Notes under the pieces: model-generated
Seen by the model: the letters and a program-made list of their open reading frames with translations, nothing else
The model's database searches: none
Told to the model about the DNA's origin: nothing
Shown here: piece after piece, positions 25,502-35,503 of the stretch
How positions within the stretch are numbered: position 1 is the stretch's first letter
Layout: each line of letters starts with the position of its first letter
Position numbers and translations under genes: made by a program
From: Massilia sp. Root335
Lineage (GTDB): Bacteria > Pseudomonadota > Gammaproteobacteria > Burkholderiales > Burkholderiaceae_D
Assembly (NCBI RefSeq): GCF_001425685.1
Contig: NZ_LMCY01000028.1
Span: 54,343-111,848, forward strand
DNA length: 57,506 bases
Direction: 5' to 3'

Positions 25502-28500
25502 ATGTATCAGTTCAAGAAAACAGCCATCGCGCTGGCGGCCACGCAAATCGCGTTGCTGGCCAGCGGCATGGCGGTCGCGCAGACCGGACCCGGGGCGCCG
25601 ACGGCAAGCAATGTCGTCGTCGTGACGGGCCAGCGCAAGGCGCTGGATTCGGCGCAGGCGATCAAGCGCGATTCCGACGAGATCGTCGATTCGATCGTCG
25701 CGGACGACATCGGCAAGCTGCCGGACCGCTCGATCACGGAAGTGCTGCAGCGCGTCGTGGGCGTCACCATCGACCGCACGATGTCCAAGGGCGACCCGGA
25801 ACACTATTCGGTCGAAGGTTCGGGCGTGACCATCCGCGGCCTGTCGTACACCCGTTCGGAACTGAACGGCCGCGACTCGTTCTCCGCGAACGGCGGCCGC
25901 GCGCTGAACTTCGAAGACGTCCCGCCGGAACTGATGGCCGGCATCGACATCTACAAGAACCCGTCGGCGGAGCAGATCGAAGGCGCCATCGGCGGCCTCG
26001 TGAACCTGCGCACGGCGCTGCCGTTCGACTTCAAGGGCCGCAAGATGGCCGCGTCGCTGCAGGACACCTATTCGGAACTCAAGAAGGGCAAGCGCCAGCC
26101 GTCCGGCTCCTTCATGTTCTCGGACCGCTGGAAGACCGGCTTCGGTGAAGTCGGCGCCCTCGTCGACCTCGCGTACTCGGAAAGCGGCACCCGCACGGAC
26201 GCCTTCCAGGTCGAGCCTTACTACCCGCGCAGCGACGTCGCCGCCGGCCAGAACGTGTGGGTGCCGAAAGGCTCGCAATACCGCACGCTGAACTTCGACC
26301 GCAAGCGCGAGGGCATCTACGGCGCCCTGCAGTGGAAGAAGGACGCCACGCTGAATTCCACGCTCACGTACTTCAAGTCGAAGTACCGCATGCAGTGGGA
26401 CGAACAGGCGATCTTCTCGTCCGCCAGCCCGTACAATATCGGCGTCACGAACGGCACCTATGGCGCCAACGGCCAGTTGCTGACCGGCACCCTGACCGAC
26501 ACGGCCGACAAGGGCATCGACTTCGGCGCCGACACGCGCGCCGCGAACCGCAATTCCGCCACGACGGACATCTCGTGGCACCTGACCTGGCGTCCGACCA
26601 GCGACTGGCAGATCGACACCGACGTGCAGCGCGTGCGCGCGACGAGCAAGAGCTTCGACTCGACGGTCGCCACCGCCGTCAAGATGCCGTACGAGAACGT
26701 CGACCTGTCCGGCTCCGTGCCGAAGCTCACGTTCGATCAGTACCAGACGGCGTACCTGGCCGATCCGAACAACTACTACTGGGCGTTCACCCAGGAGCAC
26801 TTCGACGACAGCCACGCGGGCGAATGGGCGTGGAAGACGGATGCGAAGTACACGTTCGACAGCCCGGTCCTGCGCGACGTGCGTTTCGGCGTGCGCCTGA
26901 CGAAGGCCGATTCGACGACGACGAACTCGAATCCGAGCTTCAACTGGGCCGCGGTCAGCCAGCCGTGGCAGGGCGACGTCAACGGCAAGCTCGCCTACCT
27001 GGGCGACCCGCGCTTCTCGAACCAGACGCAGCTCCACCAGTTCACGAACTTCTTCAACAACGACACGCCGGTCCCGGCGCTCGTGTTCCCGAACGTGGCG
27101 CTGGCCACCGGCTATCCGGGCAGCTACGCGACGCTGCACAGCTACCACGACATCCTGTGCCAGCAGGCGAACAAGGATACCGGCTCGTCCAACCCGTGCA
27201 CGCCCTGGGCGCCGGCGACGTTCGGCACCGATCCGGCAGGCACGAACGACCTGTCCGAGCGCACCGGCGCGTTCTACACGCAGCTGCGCTTCGGCTTCGA
27301 CGACCTGAAGTATCCGGTCGACGGCAACATCGGCGTGCGCTACGTGCAGACGCTGCTGAAGGCACGCGGCTACACGGTGTTCAATCCGACCTACACCCAG
27401 CCGTCCGCCGGCACCACGGTGGTCGGTCCGGCCATCCCGAACATCGCCGGCTTCTCGGCCGCCCAGGATGCGAGCAACAGCTACCACAACATCCTGCCGA
27501 GCCTGAACCTGCGCATGAAGGCGACGGACAAGCTGCAATTCCGCTTCGCCGCTGCGATGGGCATCTCGAAGCCGGACTATTCGCAGCTCCAGAGCTATGC
27601 GACGCTGTCGGAAAACGTCGATTCGACGATGGACACGCCGACCAACACGCTGCACGTGAATAACGTCACGCTGACCGGCACGGGCAGCGGCAATCCGAAC
27701 CTGAAGCCGATCCAGTCGCGCCAGATGGACCTGTCGGCCGAATGGTATTTCGCGCCGGCCGGTTCGCTGACGTTCGCCGTCTTCAACAAGCAGCTCAAGG
27801 ACATCATCATCAACCAGTCCTATGGCTACAACGTGACCGGCACGGACGGCAAGCCGTACACGTTCACGGTCACGGGCCCGGTCAACGGCGCGCGCGGCCA
27901 TGCGCGCGGCGCGGAGATCGCGTACCAGCAGTACTTCGACAAGCTGCCGGGCTGGATGTCGGGCTTCGGCGTGCAGGCCAACTACACGTATGTGGGCAGC
28001 AAGCAGGACCTCTACCACCCGGTGTTCTCGGCCTACTGCTCGGGCAGCAGCTCGGCGGCGAACTACAACCTGAACCTGAACGGCTGCGATACCAACGGCA
28101 CGACGTTCGGCGACCTGCCGCTGCAAGGCCTGTCGCGCCAGTCGTATAACCTGGCCCTGCTGTACGACAAGGGCAAGGTATCGGCCCGCCTGGCGTACGC
28201 GTGGCGTTCGAAGAGCCTGCAGAACGTGAACGTCAACGGCACCAACGGCGGCGACGGCACCGACACCAATCCGGCCAGCCCGACCGTCGGTACGCATAGC
28301 GTCGCGTGGGCGCTGCCGACGTGGTCCGACAGTTACGGCCAGCTGGACGGTTCCGTCTTCTACAATATCAGCGAGAACCTGTCGCTGGGCGTCGAGGCGC
28401 AAAACCTGACGAACGCCAAATACCGACAGCTGATGCAGCAGTCGATCGGCATGATGACCCGCGCGGTCTTCGTGTCCGGCCGCCGCTACACGGCGTCGCT

Positions 28501-28516
28501 GCGTTACTCGTTCTAA
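25502..28516 (+). CDS. TonB-dependent receptor, SusC-like TIGR01782 type (second paralogue)
   Basis: 1004 residues. A signal peptide (ending near AVAQT) is followed by the plug segments VVVVTGQRKALDSAQAIKRD, DEIVDSIVADDIGKLPDRS and ITEVLQRVVGVTIDR, and a long barrel ending in RYTASLRYSF. It is a paralogue of the receptor at 15284-18349 but much less than identical in the barrel loops, so the two may prefer different oligosaccharides (for example fucosylated or galactosylated xyloglucan versus acetylated mannan). The ATG is preceded by AGAGGAGATGTGA. It starts 94 bases after GH95 beyond a terminator and is followed by another terminator before GH35. Confidence 0.92.
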   Translation: MYQFKKTAIALAATQIALLASGMAVAQTGPGAPTASNVVVVTGQRKALDSAQAIKRDSDEIVDSIVADDIGKLPDRSITEVLQRVVGVTIDRTMSKGDPEHYSVEGSGVTIRGLSYTRSELNGRDSFSANGGRALNFEDVPPELMAGIDIYKNPSAEQIEGAIGGLVNLRTALPFDFKGRKMAASLQDTYSELKKGKRQPSGSFMFSDRWKTGFGEVGALVDLAYSESGTRTDAFQVEPYYPRSDVAAGQNVWVPKGSQYRTLNFDRKREGIYGALQWKKDATLNSTLTYFKSKYRMQWDEQAIFSSASPYNIGVTNGTYGANGQLLTGTLTDTADKGIDFGADTRAANRNSATTDISWHLTWRPTSDWQIDTDVQRVRATSKSFDSTVATAVKMPYENVDLSGSVPKLTFDQYQTAYLADPNNYYWAFTQEHFDDSHAGEWAWKTDAKYTFDSPVLRDVRFGVRLTKADSTTTNSNPSFNWAAVSQPWQGDVNGKLAYLGDPRFSNQTQLHQFTNFFNNDTPVPALVFPNVALATGYPGSYATLHSYHDILCQQANKDTGSSNPCTPWAPATFGTDPAGTNDLSERTGAFYTQLRFGFDDLKYPVDGNIGVRYVQTLLKARGYTVFNPTYTQPSAGTTVVGPAIPNIAGFSAAQDASNSYHNILPSLNLRMKATDKLQFRFAAAMGISKPDYSQLQSYATLSENVDSTMDTPTNTLHVNNVTLTGTGSGNPNLKPIQSRQMDLSAEWYFAPAGSLTFAVFNKQLKDIIINQSYGYNVTGTDGKPYTFTVTGPVNGARGHARGAEIAYQQYFDKLPGWMSGFGVQANYTYVGSKQDLYHPVFSAYCSGSSSAANYNLNLNGCDTNGTTFGDLPLQGLSRQSYNLALLYDKGKVSARLAYAWRSKSLQNVNVNGTNGGDGTDTNPASPTVGTHSVAWALPTWSDSYGQLDGSVFYNISENLSLGVEAQNLTNAKYRQLMQQSIGMMTRAVFVSGRRYTASLRYSF

Positions 28517-28526
28517 GCGAGTCGCG

Positions 28527-28556
28527 GACGGGCGGCCGCGTGGCCGCCCGTCTTTT
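28527..28556 (+). terminator. Rho-independent terminator after the second TonB receptor
   Basis: GACGGGCGGCC (28527-28537), loop GCGT, GGCCGCCCGTC (28542-28552), then TTTT: a perfect 11-bp stem. Position between receptor and enzyme genes suggests attenuation between an abundant receptor message and the enzyme message. Confidence 0.85.
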
Positions 28557-28589
28557 CAACCACGATAACGATTGGAGACCCGTTCGCGC

Positions 28590-30254
28590 ATGAAAACCGT
28601 ATCCTTCCGCCTGCTGGCGGCAAGCCTGCTCCTCGCCGTCCAGGCCGCGCACGCGGCGACGCCGTCCCCCGAATTGCCCCGCATCGTCGGCAAGGACGGC
28701 CACTACGCCCTGATGGTCGACGGCGCGCCGTTCCTCGTACTGGGCGGCCAGGCCCAGAATTCCAGCAACTACCCGGCCGCCTTGCCGAAGGTCTGGGCCG
28801 CGCTCAAGGATGCGCATGCGAACACGCTCGAGATTCCGGTCGCATGGGAGCAGATCGAACCGAAAGAGGGGACGTTCGATTTCGGCTACGTCGACAAGCT
28901 CGTGCAAGAGGCGCGCGAGCACAAGATGCGCCTCGTGCTGCTGTGGTTCGGCACCTGGAAGAATACCGGCCCGGCCTATGCGCCGGAGTGGGTCAAGTTC
29001 GACAACAAGCGCTTTCCGCGCATGATCGCCAAGGACGGCAAGACGAGCTACTGCCTGTCGCCGTTCGGCACGGCCACGCTGGCGGCGGACAAGAAGGCGT
29101 TCGTGGCGCTGATGGAGCACATCAGGAAGATCGACGCCGACAAGCGCACCGTGATCATGGTGCAGGTCGAGAACGAGGTCGGCACCTACGGCGTCGCGCG
29201 CGACTATGCGGCGCGGGCCCAGGCCGCGTTCGGGCAGCCGGTGCCGGCCAGCGTCCTCGCGCACCAGCCGCCGCCCAAGGGCCGGGCGAAGCAGGGCACG
29301 TGGAGCGAGGTGTACGGCGACTACGCCGACCAGTATTTCCACACCTGGGCCATCGCCAGCTACATCGAAGACATCGCCAAGGCCGGCCGCGCCGTGTACG
29401 ACCTGCCGATGTACGTGAACAATGCGCTGCGCGAGCCGCACCTGAACGAAGCGACGCCGCCATGGAAGGCGGACTTCGCCAGCGGCGGTCCGACCTACGA
29501 CGTGATCGGCATCTACAAGGCGGCTGCGCCGCACATCGATTTCGCCGGCCCGGACATCTACATGCCGGAGTCGAACAAGGTCAGCGCCACGCTGCAGCTG
29601 TTCCAGCGTCCGGACAATCCGCTGATGGTGCCGGAGATGGGCAATGCGGCGGGCTATGCGCGCTACGTCTACCAGATCATCGGCAAGGGCGCGCTGGGCG
29701 TGGCGCCGTTCGGCATCGACTATGCCATGTACAGCAACTACCCGCTCGGCTCGAAATTCACCGACCACCGCATGGTCGAGCCGTTCGCCAAGGTCTACGA
29801 CGTGTTCGCACCGATGCAGCGCGTGTGGGCGAAATGGGCGTACGAGGGCCGCACGTACGGCGCGGCCGAGGGCGACGACCGCAAGCCGCAGACCGTCGCG
29901 ATGAACGGCTGGGACGCGCAGCTGTCGTTCCGCGAATTCCAGTTCGGCGAGCGCGAATACCTGAAAGACAAGAACGAATACGCCGAGGGCACGGAACACC
30001 CGTCCGGCGGCGTCGCGATCGCGCAGATCGGCCCGGACGAATTCGTCCTCGTGGGCCAGCAGATCCGCGTCAAATTGTCCGGCACCGGCCCCAACGCCGG
30101 CAAGCCCGCGATGTTCGCGCGGGTGGAAGAGGGCCATTTCGACGCCGACGGCAAATGGATCATGGAACGCAACTGGAACGGCGACCAGACCGACTACGGC
30201 CTGAACCTGCCGGCCACGCCGACCGTGTTGAAGGTAAGGATGGGGACGTACTAA
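28590..30254 (+). CDS. GH35 beta-galactosidase (xyloglucan type)
   Basis: 554 residues with a signal peptide (ending near QAAHA). The clan GH-A barrel shows acid/base Glu196 in VQVENEVG and nucleophile Glu349 in MVPEMGN. It is close in length to the Cellvibrio Bgl35A group, which removes galactose from xyloglucan oligosaccharides in the periplasm; the surrounding GH31/GH95/TonB genes match that role. The ATG at 28590 is preferred (GGAG at 28574-28577, signal peptide begins there); an in-frame TTG at 28572 is an alternative. Only 12 bases separate its stop from the GH31 start. Confidence 0.9.
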   Translation: MKTVSFRLLAASLLLAVQAAHAATPSPELPRIVGKDGHYALMVDGAPFLVLGGQAQNSSNYPAALPKVWAALKDAHANTLEIPVAWEQIEPKEGTFDFGYVDKLVQEAREHKMRLVLLWFGTWKNTGPAYAPEWVKFDNKRFPRMIAKDGKTSYCLSPFGTATLAADKKAFVALMEHIRKIDADKRTVIMVQVENEVGTYGVARDYAARAQAAFGQPVPASVLAHQPPPKGRAKQGTWSEVYGDYADQYFHTWAIASYIEDIAKAGRAVYDLPMYVNNALREPHLNEATPPWKADFASGGPTYDVIGIYKAAAPHIDFAGPDIYMPESNKVSATLQLFQRPDNPLMVPEMGNAAGYARYVYQIIGKGALGVAPFGIDYAMYSNYPLGSKFTDHRMVEPFAKVYDVFAPMQRVWAKWAYEGRTYGAAEGDDRKPQTVAMNGWDAQLSFREFQFGEREYLKDKNEYAEGTEHPSGGVAIAQIGPDEFVLVGQQIRVKLSGTGPNAGKPAMFARVEEGHFDADGKWIMERNWNGDQTDYGLNLPATPTVLKVRMGTY

Positions 30255-30266
30255 ATGGAGACGACC

Positions 30267-33140
30267 ATGCAATTAACCCGAATCGCAACCGCAGCCTTGC
30301 TGCTCGCCACCGGCGCTTCCGCCCTCGCGGGCAGTTTCGAACAGACCGCCACCGGCATCGAGGTGCGCCCGGACGCCGGGCCCGCGAAGCTCGTGCGCCT
30401 GGAACTGATGGCCGATAACATCGTCCACGTCGTGAAGCTGGACGCCGCGAACAAGCAACTGACGCCGTCCCTGATGACGGTGGCAAAACCGTGCGCCTGC
30501 GCCTTCACGGTCGCCAACGGCAAGGATGCCGTGACGCTCAAGGCGGCGCACATCTCGGCCCAGGTATCGCTGAAGGATGGACGGGTGGCGTTCTTCGACG
30601 CCGCCGGCAAGCCCTTCCTCACGCAGGCCGCGGAAACCATGACCCCGATCCAGGTCGGCGGTAAGCCGTTCTTCGCGATCAAGGAAGGCTTCAACTACGG
30701 CACGAAGGACGCGTTCTACGGCCTGGGCCAGCACCAGAACGCGCAGATGAACTACAACGGCGAGGACGTGCTGCTGCAGCAGCACAATATGATCGCCTCG
30801 GTGCCGTTCGTCGTCTCGGACAAGAACTACGGCCTCCTGTGGGACAACAATGCGATCACGCGCTTCGGCGATGCGAAGCCGTACGCGTGGCTGTCGCGCG
30901 ACCTGACGCTGACCGACGCGCAGGGCAAGCCGGGCGGACTCACGGCCAGCTACTACATCGACGGCAAGCTGGCGTTCACGCGCCAGGAAAAGGACATCGC
31001 CTACCAATACCTGAAGGACGTCGCGGAGAACTGGCCGAAAGAACTCCCGCCGATGAAGGCGCTGGGTGGCCACGACGTCAAGGTCGTGTGGGACGGCGCG
31101 ATGGCGAGCCCGAAAGCGGGCGTGCACAAGATGCAGCTGTACGCTTCCGACTACGCGACGCTCACCGTCGCCGGCAAGCAGGTCATGGACGTGTGGCGCC
31201 AGGGGTGGAACCCGTGGTATCACAACTTCGAAGTCAGGTTCGAACCGAACAAGCCGGTCAAGCTGCACCTGGAGTGGAAACCGTCGGGCGGCATGGTCGC
31301 GATGACGCACAACGATCCGCTGCCCGCGCCCGAGCGCCATTCGCTGACGATGTCGTCGGAGATCGCGGAAGCCGTGAACTACTACGTGATCAGCGGCGAC
31401 AGCATGGACAACGTCATTGGCGGTTACCGCACGCTGACCGGACAGCAGCCGATGATGCCGAAGTGGGCCTACGGCTTCTGGCAGTCGCGCCAGCGCTACG
31501 AGACGCAGCAGCAGTTGCTGGACACGGTCGCGGAATACCGCAAGCGCGGCTGGCCGCTCGATAACATCGTGCAGGACTGGTTCTACTGGCCGGAAGACGG
31601 CTGGGGTTCGCACGACTTCGACAAGGTCCGCTTTCCCGATCCGCAGGGGATGGTCGACGCCGTGCACAAGCAGCACGCGCACATCATGATCTCCATCTGG
31701 GGCAAGTTCTACGCCAATACCGACAACTACAAGGAGCTGGCGGCCAAGGGCCATATGTGGACCAAGAACGTCGAGGACGGCGCGCTGGACTGGGTGGGCA
31801 AGGGCTACAAGAACAGCCACTACGATCCGTACACGAAGGAAGCGCGCGACATCTATTATCGCCAGCTGCAGCACAAGCTGGTCGACAAGGGCTTCGACGC
31901 CTGGTGGATGGACAACACGGAACCCGACGTGCTGTCGAATTCGCGCCTGGAAGATTTCAAGAAGCTGATCGGCCCGACCGTCTACGGCCCCGGCGAGATC
32001 ACGTTCAACCCGTACAGCCTCGTGCACTCGGGCGGCATGATCGACGGCCTGCGCCGCGACCAGCCGGATAAACGCCAGTTCATCCTGTCGCGCTCGGGCT
32101 TCGCCGGCATCCAGCGCAATTCGGTCGCCGTGTGGAGCGGCGACACGGCCGGCCGCTGGAACAACCTGTACGACCAGATCGCGGCGGGCGTGAACTTCTC
32201 GATGTCCGGCATCCCGAACTGGACGCACGACATCGGCGGCTACGCGCAGGAAAACCGCTACCAGTACGGCGACGTGGGCTCGGCGCAGGAAAACCGCGTG
32301 ACGTCCAGCCACCAGGCCAAGCCGGAAGACATGAAGGAATGGCGCGAGCTGAACCTGCGCTGGTTCCAGTTCGGCGCGTTCTCGCCGCTGTTCCGCTCGC
32401 ACGGCGAAGTGGTCAAGCGCGAGATCTACAACATCGCGGCCGGCGACGACGCGATGCGCGATTCGATGGTGGGTTACCTGAAGCTGCGCTACCGCCTGAT
32501 GCCTTACATTTACTCGATGGCGGCCGACACGCATTACCAGAGCGGCACCATGATGCGCGGCCTCGTGATGGACTTCCCGCACGACGACAAGGTCAAGGAC
32601 ATCAAGGACCAGTATCTGTTCGGCCACGCGCTGATGGTGGCGCCGGTCACGCGCTACGGCGCACGCGAGCGCACCGTCTACTTCCCGGCGGGCGCCGACT
32701 GGTATGACTTCGACACCGGCAAGCGCTACGCGGGCGGCACCAGCGCGACGGTGCCGGCGCCGCTGAACCGCATCCCCGTGTTCGTGCGCACGGGCGCCGT
32801 GGTCCCGACGGGCCCCGTCACGCAATACGTCGACGAGAAGCCGGATGCGCCGCTCGTGCTGCAGGTGTACGCGGGCGCCAGCGGCCAATCGAGCCTGTAC
32901 GAGGACGACGGCGTGACGAACGCGTACGAACGGGGCGAGTACAGCCGCATCCCGTTCACCTACGACGACAAGACGGGCACGGTCACCATCGGCGCGCGCA
33001 GCGGCGCGTACAAGGGCATGCCGCACACGCGCCAGATCAAGGTGCGCATGCTGCGTCCCGGCGTGGCGACGAGCGCCGACATGGACGCGTTCGACAAGAC
33101 GGTGACCTATGACGGCAAGCCCGTGACGGTCAAGCTGTGA
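30267..33140 (+). CDS. GH31 alpha-xylosidase with PA14-like insert
   Basis: 957 residues with a signal peptide (ending near ASALA). The order is an N-terminal beta-sandwich, a PA14-like insert at about 245-345 (VWDGAMASPKAGVHKMQLYASDYATLTVAGKQVMD), then the catalytic barrel with nucleophile Asp549 in WWMDNTEPD and acid/base Asp626 in WSGDTAGRW, and C-terminal sandwiches. The PA14-containing layout matches the Cellvibrio Xyl31A type, which removes non-reducing-end xylose from xyloglucan oligosaccharides. The ATG at 30267 follows GGAG with normal spacing. Its stop overlaps the GTG start of the mannanase (GTGA), indicating translational coupling. Confidence 0.92.
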   Translation: MQLTRIATAALLLATGASALAGSFEQTATGIEVRPDAGPAKLVRLELMADNIVHVVKLDAANKQLTPSLMTVAKPCACAFTVANGKDAVTLKAAHISAQVSLKDGRVAFFDAAGKPFLTQAAETMTPIQVGGKPFFAIKEGFNYGTKDAFYGLGQHQNAQMNYNGEDVLLQQHNMIASVPFVVSDKNYGLLWDNNAITRFGDAKPYAWLSRDLTLTDAQGKPGGLTASYYIDGKLAFTRQEKDIAYQYLKDVAENWPKELPPMKALGGHDVKVVWDGAMASPKAGVHKMQLYASDYATLTVAGKQVMDVWRQGWNPWYHNFEVRFEPNKPVKLHLEWKPSGGMVAMTHNDPLPAPERHSLTMSSEIAEAVNYYVISGDSMDNVIGGYRTLTGQQPMMPKWAYGFWQSRQRYETQQQLLDTVAEYRKRGWPLDNIVQDWFYWPEDGWGSHDFDKVRFPDPQGMVDAVHKQHAHIMISIWGKFYANTDNYKELAAKGHMWTKNVEDGALDWVGKGYKNSHYDPYTKEARDIYYRQLQHKLVDKGFDAWWMDNTEPDVLSNSRLEDFKKLIGPTVYGPGEITFNPYSLVHSGGMIDGLRRDQPDKRQFILSRSGFAGIQRNSVAVWSGDTAGRWNNLYDQIAAGVNFSMSGIPNWTHDIGGYAQENRYQYGDVGSAQENRVTSSHQAKPEDMKEWRELNLRWFQFGAFSPLFRSHGEVVKREIYNIAAGDDAMRDSMVGYLKLRYRLMPYIYSMAADTHYQSGTMMRGLVMDFPHDDKVKDIKDQYLFGHALMVAPVTRYGARERTVYFPAGADWYDFDTGKRYAGGTSATVPAPLNRIPVFVRTGAVVPTGPVTQYVDEKPDAPLVLQVYAGASGQSSLYEDDGVTNAYERGEYSRIPFTYDDKTGTVTIGARSGAYKGMPHTRQIKVRMLRPGVATSADMDAFDKTVTYDGKPVTVKL

Positions 33141-34240
33141 AGCGGCGCGTGGCGGCCGCGCTGCTGCTGGCGGGTGCGCAGTGCCTGGCGTCCGCCGCGG
33201 CCCGGGCTGACGCGCCCGACGCGCCCGTCGACGCGCGGGCGGACGCGCGCACCCGCGCGGCGTTTGCCTGGCTGCGCGCGACCTGGGGCCGGCAAACCAT
33301 CGCCGGCCAGCAGGACCTGACGTGGAACGACAGCGTCGACATGGCGCGGCGCGTATTCGACGACACGGGCCGCTATCCCGCGCTGATGGGCTTCGACTTC
33401 ATGAACACGTGGACGAAGGGCGACGGCGCGCACCAGGTCGACGAGGCGATCGCCTGGGCGCGCCGCGGCGGCCTCGTGACGTTCTGCTGGCACTGGCGCG
33501 ACCCGTCCGGTGCGACTGCCAACTTCTATGCGCGCGAGCCGGATGCGCGCAAGAACACGGCGTTCACGATCCCGCTGCGCGACGGCCGTCTCGACACGGC
33601 GAGCAGCGCCGGACGCCGGATCGACGCGGACATCGACCGCCTGGCGACCGAGCTCGCGAAGCTGCAGGCGGCCGGCGTGACGGTGCTGTGGCGGCCGTTG
33701 CACGAGGCGTCCGGGAACCGGGGCGACGGCTGGTTCTGGTGGGGCCGCACGCGTACGGACGGCGCTTCGAACGCCGCGGCGTACGTGCTGCTGTACCGCC
33801 ACATGTTCGACCGGCTCGTGAACCGGCACGCCCTGCACAACCTGATCTGGGTGTGGAATGGACAGGACGCGGCCTGGTATCCGGGCGACGACGTCGTCGA
33901 CATCGTCGGCTACGACGTGTACGACGAGCGCGATGCCAAGTCGTACAAGTCGCAGGCCGACACGTACCGCCGCATGGCTGCCGTCGGCACCGCGATCAAG
34001 CCGGTGGCCATGAGCGAGAACAGCTACATCCCCGATCCCGACAACATGAAGCGGGACGGTGCGCGCTGGCTCTGGTTCCTGACGTGGAATGACGGCCGCG
34101 CGCCCGCCGGCACGGCCGACAAGGACAATTTCTGGACCGGCGATTTTTACAACACGGCGGCGCACAAGGCGAAGGTCTATCACCATCCGGACGTGATCAC
34201 CCTCGACAAACTGCCCGCCTTCCTGAAAGCTCCCCAATGA
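33137..34240 (+). CDS. GH26 beta-mannanase-like enzyme
   Basis: 367 residues starting at GTG (GTGA overlap with the GH31 stop), with a signal peptide (ending near AAARA). GH26 marks: acid/base Glu190 in WRPLHEASG, nucleophile Glu294 in VAMSENSY, and WFWWG with a neighbouring aromatic pocket. The family hydrolyses beta-1,4-mannans; some members act on mixed-linkage glucan. A mannanase in a xyloglucan operon is unusual. It is translationally coupled on both sides (GH31 upstream, CE2 downstream by ATGA), so the three proteins are probably made in fixed ratio. A galactoglucomannan substrate would explain the company of GH35 and CE2. Confidence 0.85.
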   Translation: MKRRVAAALLLAGAQCLASAAARADAPDAPVDARADARTRAAFAWLRATWGRQTIAGQQDLTWNDSVDMARRVFDDTGRYPALMGFDFMNTWTKGDGAHQVDEAIAWARRGGLVTFCWHWRDPSGATANFYAREPDARKNTAFTIPLRDGRLDTASSAGRRIDADIDRLATELAKLQAAGVTVLWRPLHEASGNRGDGWFWWGRTRTDGASNAAAYVLLYRHMFDRLVNRHALHNLIWVWNGQDAAWYPGDDVVDIVGYDVYDERDAKSYKSQADTYRRMAAVGTAIKPVAMSENSYIPDPDNMKRDGARWLWFLTWNDGRAPAGTADKDNFWTGDFYNTAAHKAKVYHHPDVITLDKLPAFLKAPQ

Positions 34241-35316
34241 AACGACTCACTACCACTTTCGCCCTGGCCGCGCTGCTGCATGCGGGCCTGGCATGCGCCG
34301 GCGTCGCCGTCGCACCCGATGACAAGAACCTGTCGTATACCGGCCGCATCGATTTTTCGAAGCCCGACGCACCGGTCATCACGTGGCCGAACACGACCAT
34401 CGCCGGCAATTTCACCGGTACGTCGCTGGCCGTGACGCTGGACGACGAAAAGGGCAAGAACTACTTCAACGTATTCCTCGACGGCGACACCGCGAGTCCG
34501 CTGATCATCGAGGCGGGCCAGGGCACGAAGAAATACGACGTGGCGGCCGGCCTCGCGCCGGGCAAGCACAGCTTCCTGATCACCAAGCGTACCGAAGGCG
34601 AGGAGGGCGCGACCGTCTTCCGCGGGCTGGAACTGGCGGACGGCGGCCAGATGCTGGCGCCGCCCGCGCGGCTCAAGCGCCACATCGAATTCTTCGGCGA
34701 TTCCATCACGAGCGGCATGGGCGACGAGGCGCCGATGAACGGCCGCGACGACGTCGTCCGCGACAAGAACAGCTATCTGTCGTATGCCGGCATCACGGCG
34801 CGCAGCCTGAACGCGGAACTGCACCAGACGTCGCAGAGCGGCATCGGCATCATGATCAGCTGGTTCCCGTTCACGATGCCGGACTTCTACGACCAGCTGA
34901 GCGCCGTCGGCAACAATGACACGCACTGGGATTTCGCGAGCTGGACGCCGGACGTCGTCGTCATCAATCTGCTGCAGAACGACAGCTGGCTGATCGGCGA
35001 GCACCACAAGCTGCAGCCCGAGCCGAACGACGCGCAGCGCGTGGCCGCGTACGAGACGTTCGCCAAGCGCATCCGCCAGCTGTACCCGCACGCGTATATC
35101 GTGTGCGCGCTGGGCAGCATGGATGCGACGCGTCCCGGCTCCGTGTGGCCCGGCTATATCAAGTCGGCGGTGGAAGACATGCGCAAGAACGGCGATGCGC
35201 GCATCGACACCGTGTTCTTCCCGTTCACCGGCTACGGCCAGCATCCGCGCCTCAAGCACCAGCGCAACAATGCCGAGATCCTGACGGCGTTCATCCGGAA
35301 GAAGATGGGCTGGTAA
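34237..35316 (+). CDS. CE2-family acetylesterase (SGNH with N-terminal jelly roll)
   Basis: 359 residues with a signal peptide (ending near LACAG). An N-terminal beta-sandwich (about 25-145) precedes an SGNH domain with Ser156 in FFGDSITSG, Asn in LLQNDSW and His336 in YGQHPRL. This two-domain order is that of CE2 esterases, which remove acetyl groups from glucomannan and xylan. The start overlaps the GH26 stop (ATGA). It is the last gene of the GH35-GH31-GH26-CE2 unit; the following DNA is of different composition. It may act on acetylated glucomannan with the mannanase, or on acetylated xyloglucan in place of the CE20 enzyme of xanthomonad loci. Confidence 0.85.
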   Translation: MKRLTTTFALAALLHAGLACAGVAVAPDDKNLSYTGRIDFSKPDAPVITWPNTTIAGNFTGTSLAVTLDDEKGKNYFNVFLDGDTASPLIIEAGQGTKKYDVAAGLAPGKHSFLITKRTEGEEGATVFRGLELADGGQMLAPPARLKRHIEFFGDSITSGMGDEAPMNGRDDVVRDKNSYLSYAGITARSLNAELHQTSQSGIGIMISWFPFTMPDFYDQLSAVGNNDTHWDFASWTPDVVVINLLQNDSWLIGEHHKLQPEPNDAQRVAAYETFAKRIRQLYPHAYIVCALGSMDATRPGSVWPGYIKSAVEDMRKNGDARIDTVFFPFTGYGQHPRLKHQRNNAEILTAFIRKKMGW

Positions 35317-35503
35317 GCAGCGCCGCCGGCGGGGCGCCGGGGCCCGGTTCTTGCGGCGGCCGGCCCGCGCCCGGGCGGTGCTTCGGCTGTTCGTCGTCAC
35401 GCAAGGGAGAAGTTCCGGGCAATGCCGGTCATTGCGCCGCCCCAATCTGTGTCGGCCTCTGCTGAGCAAGAATCAGCGTCTCATCACCATCAGGAGAGGC
35501 AAC

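Noticed and set aside
23015..28402. A 1795-codon open frame on the minus strand across GH95 and the TonB receptor
   Set aside because: It is antisense to two well-supported genes, is composed of Arg/Ala/Val/Gly runs and shows no domain. Long shadow frames are expected in high-GC DNA with strong third-position GC.
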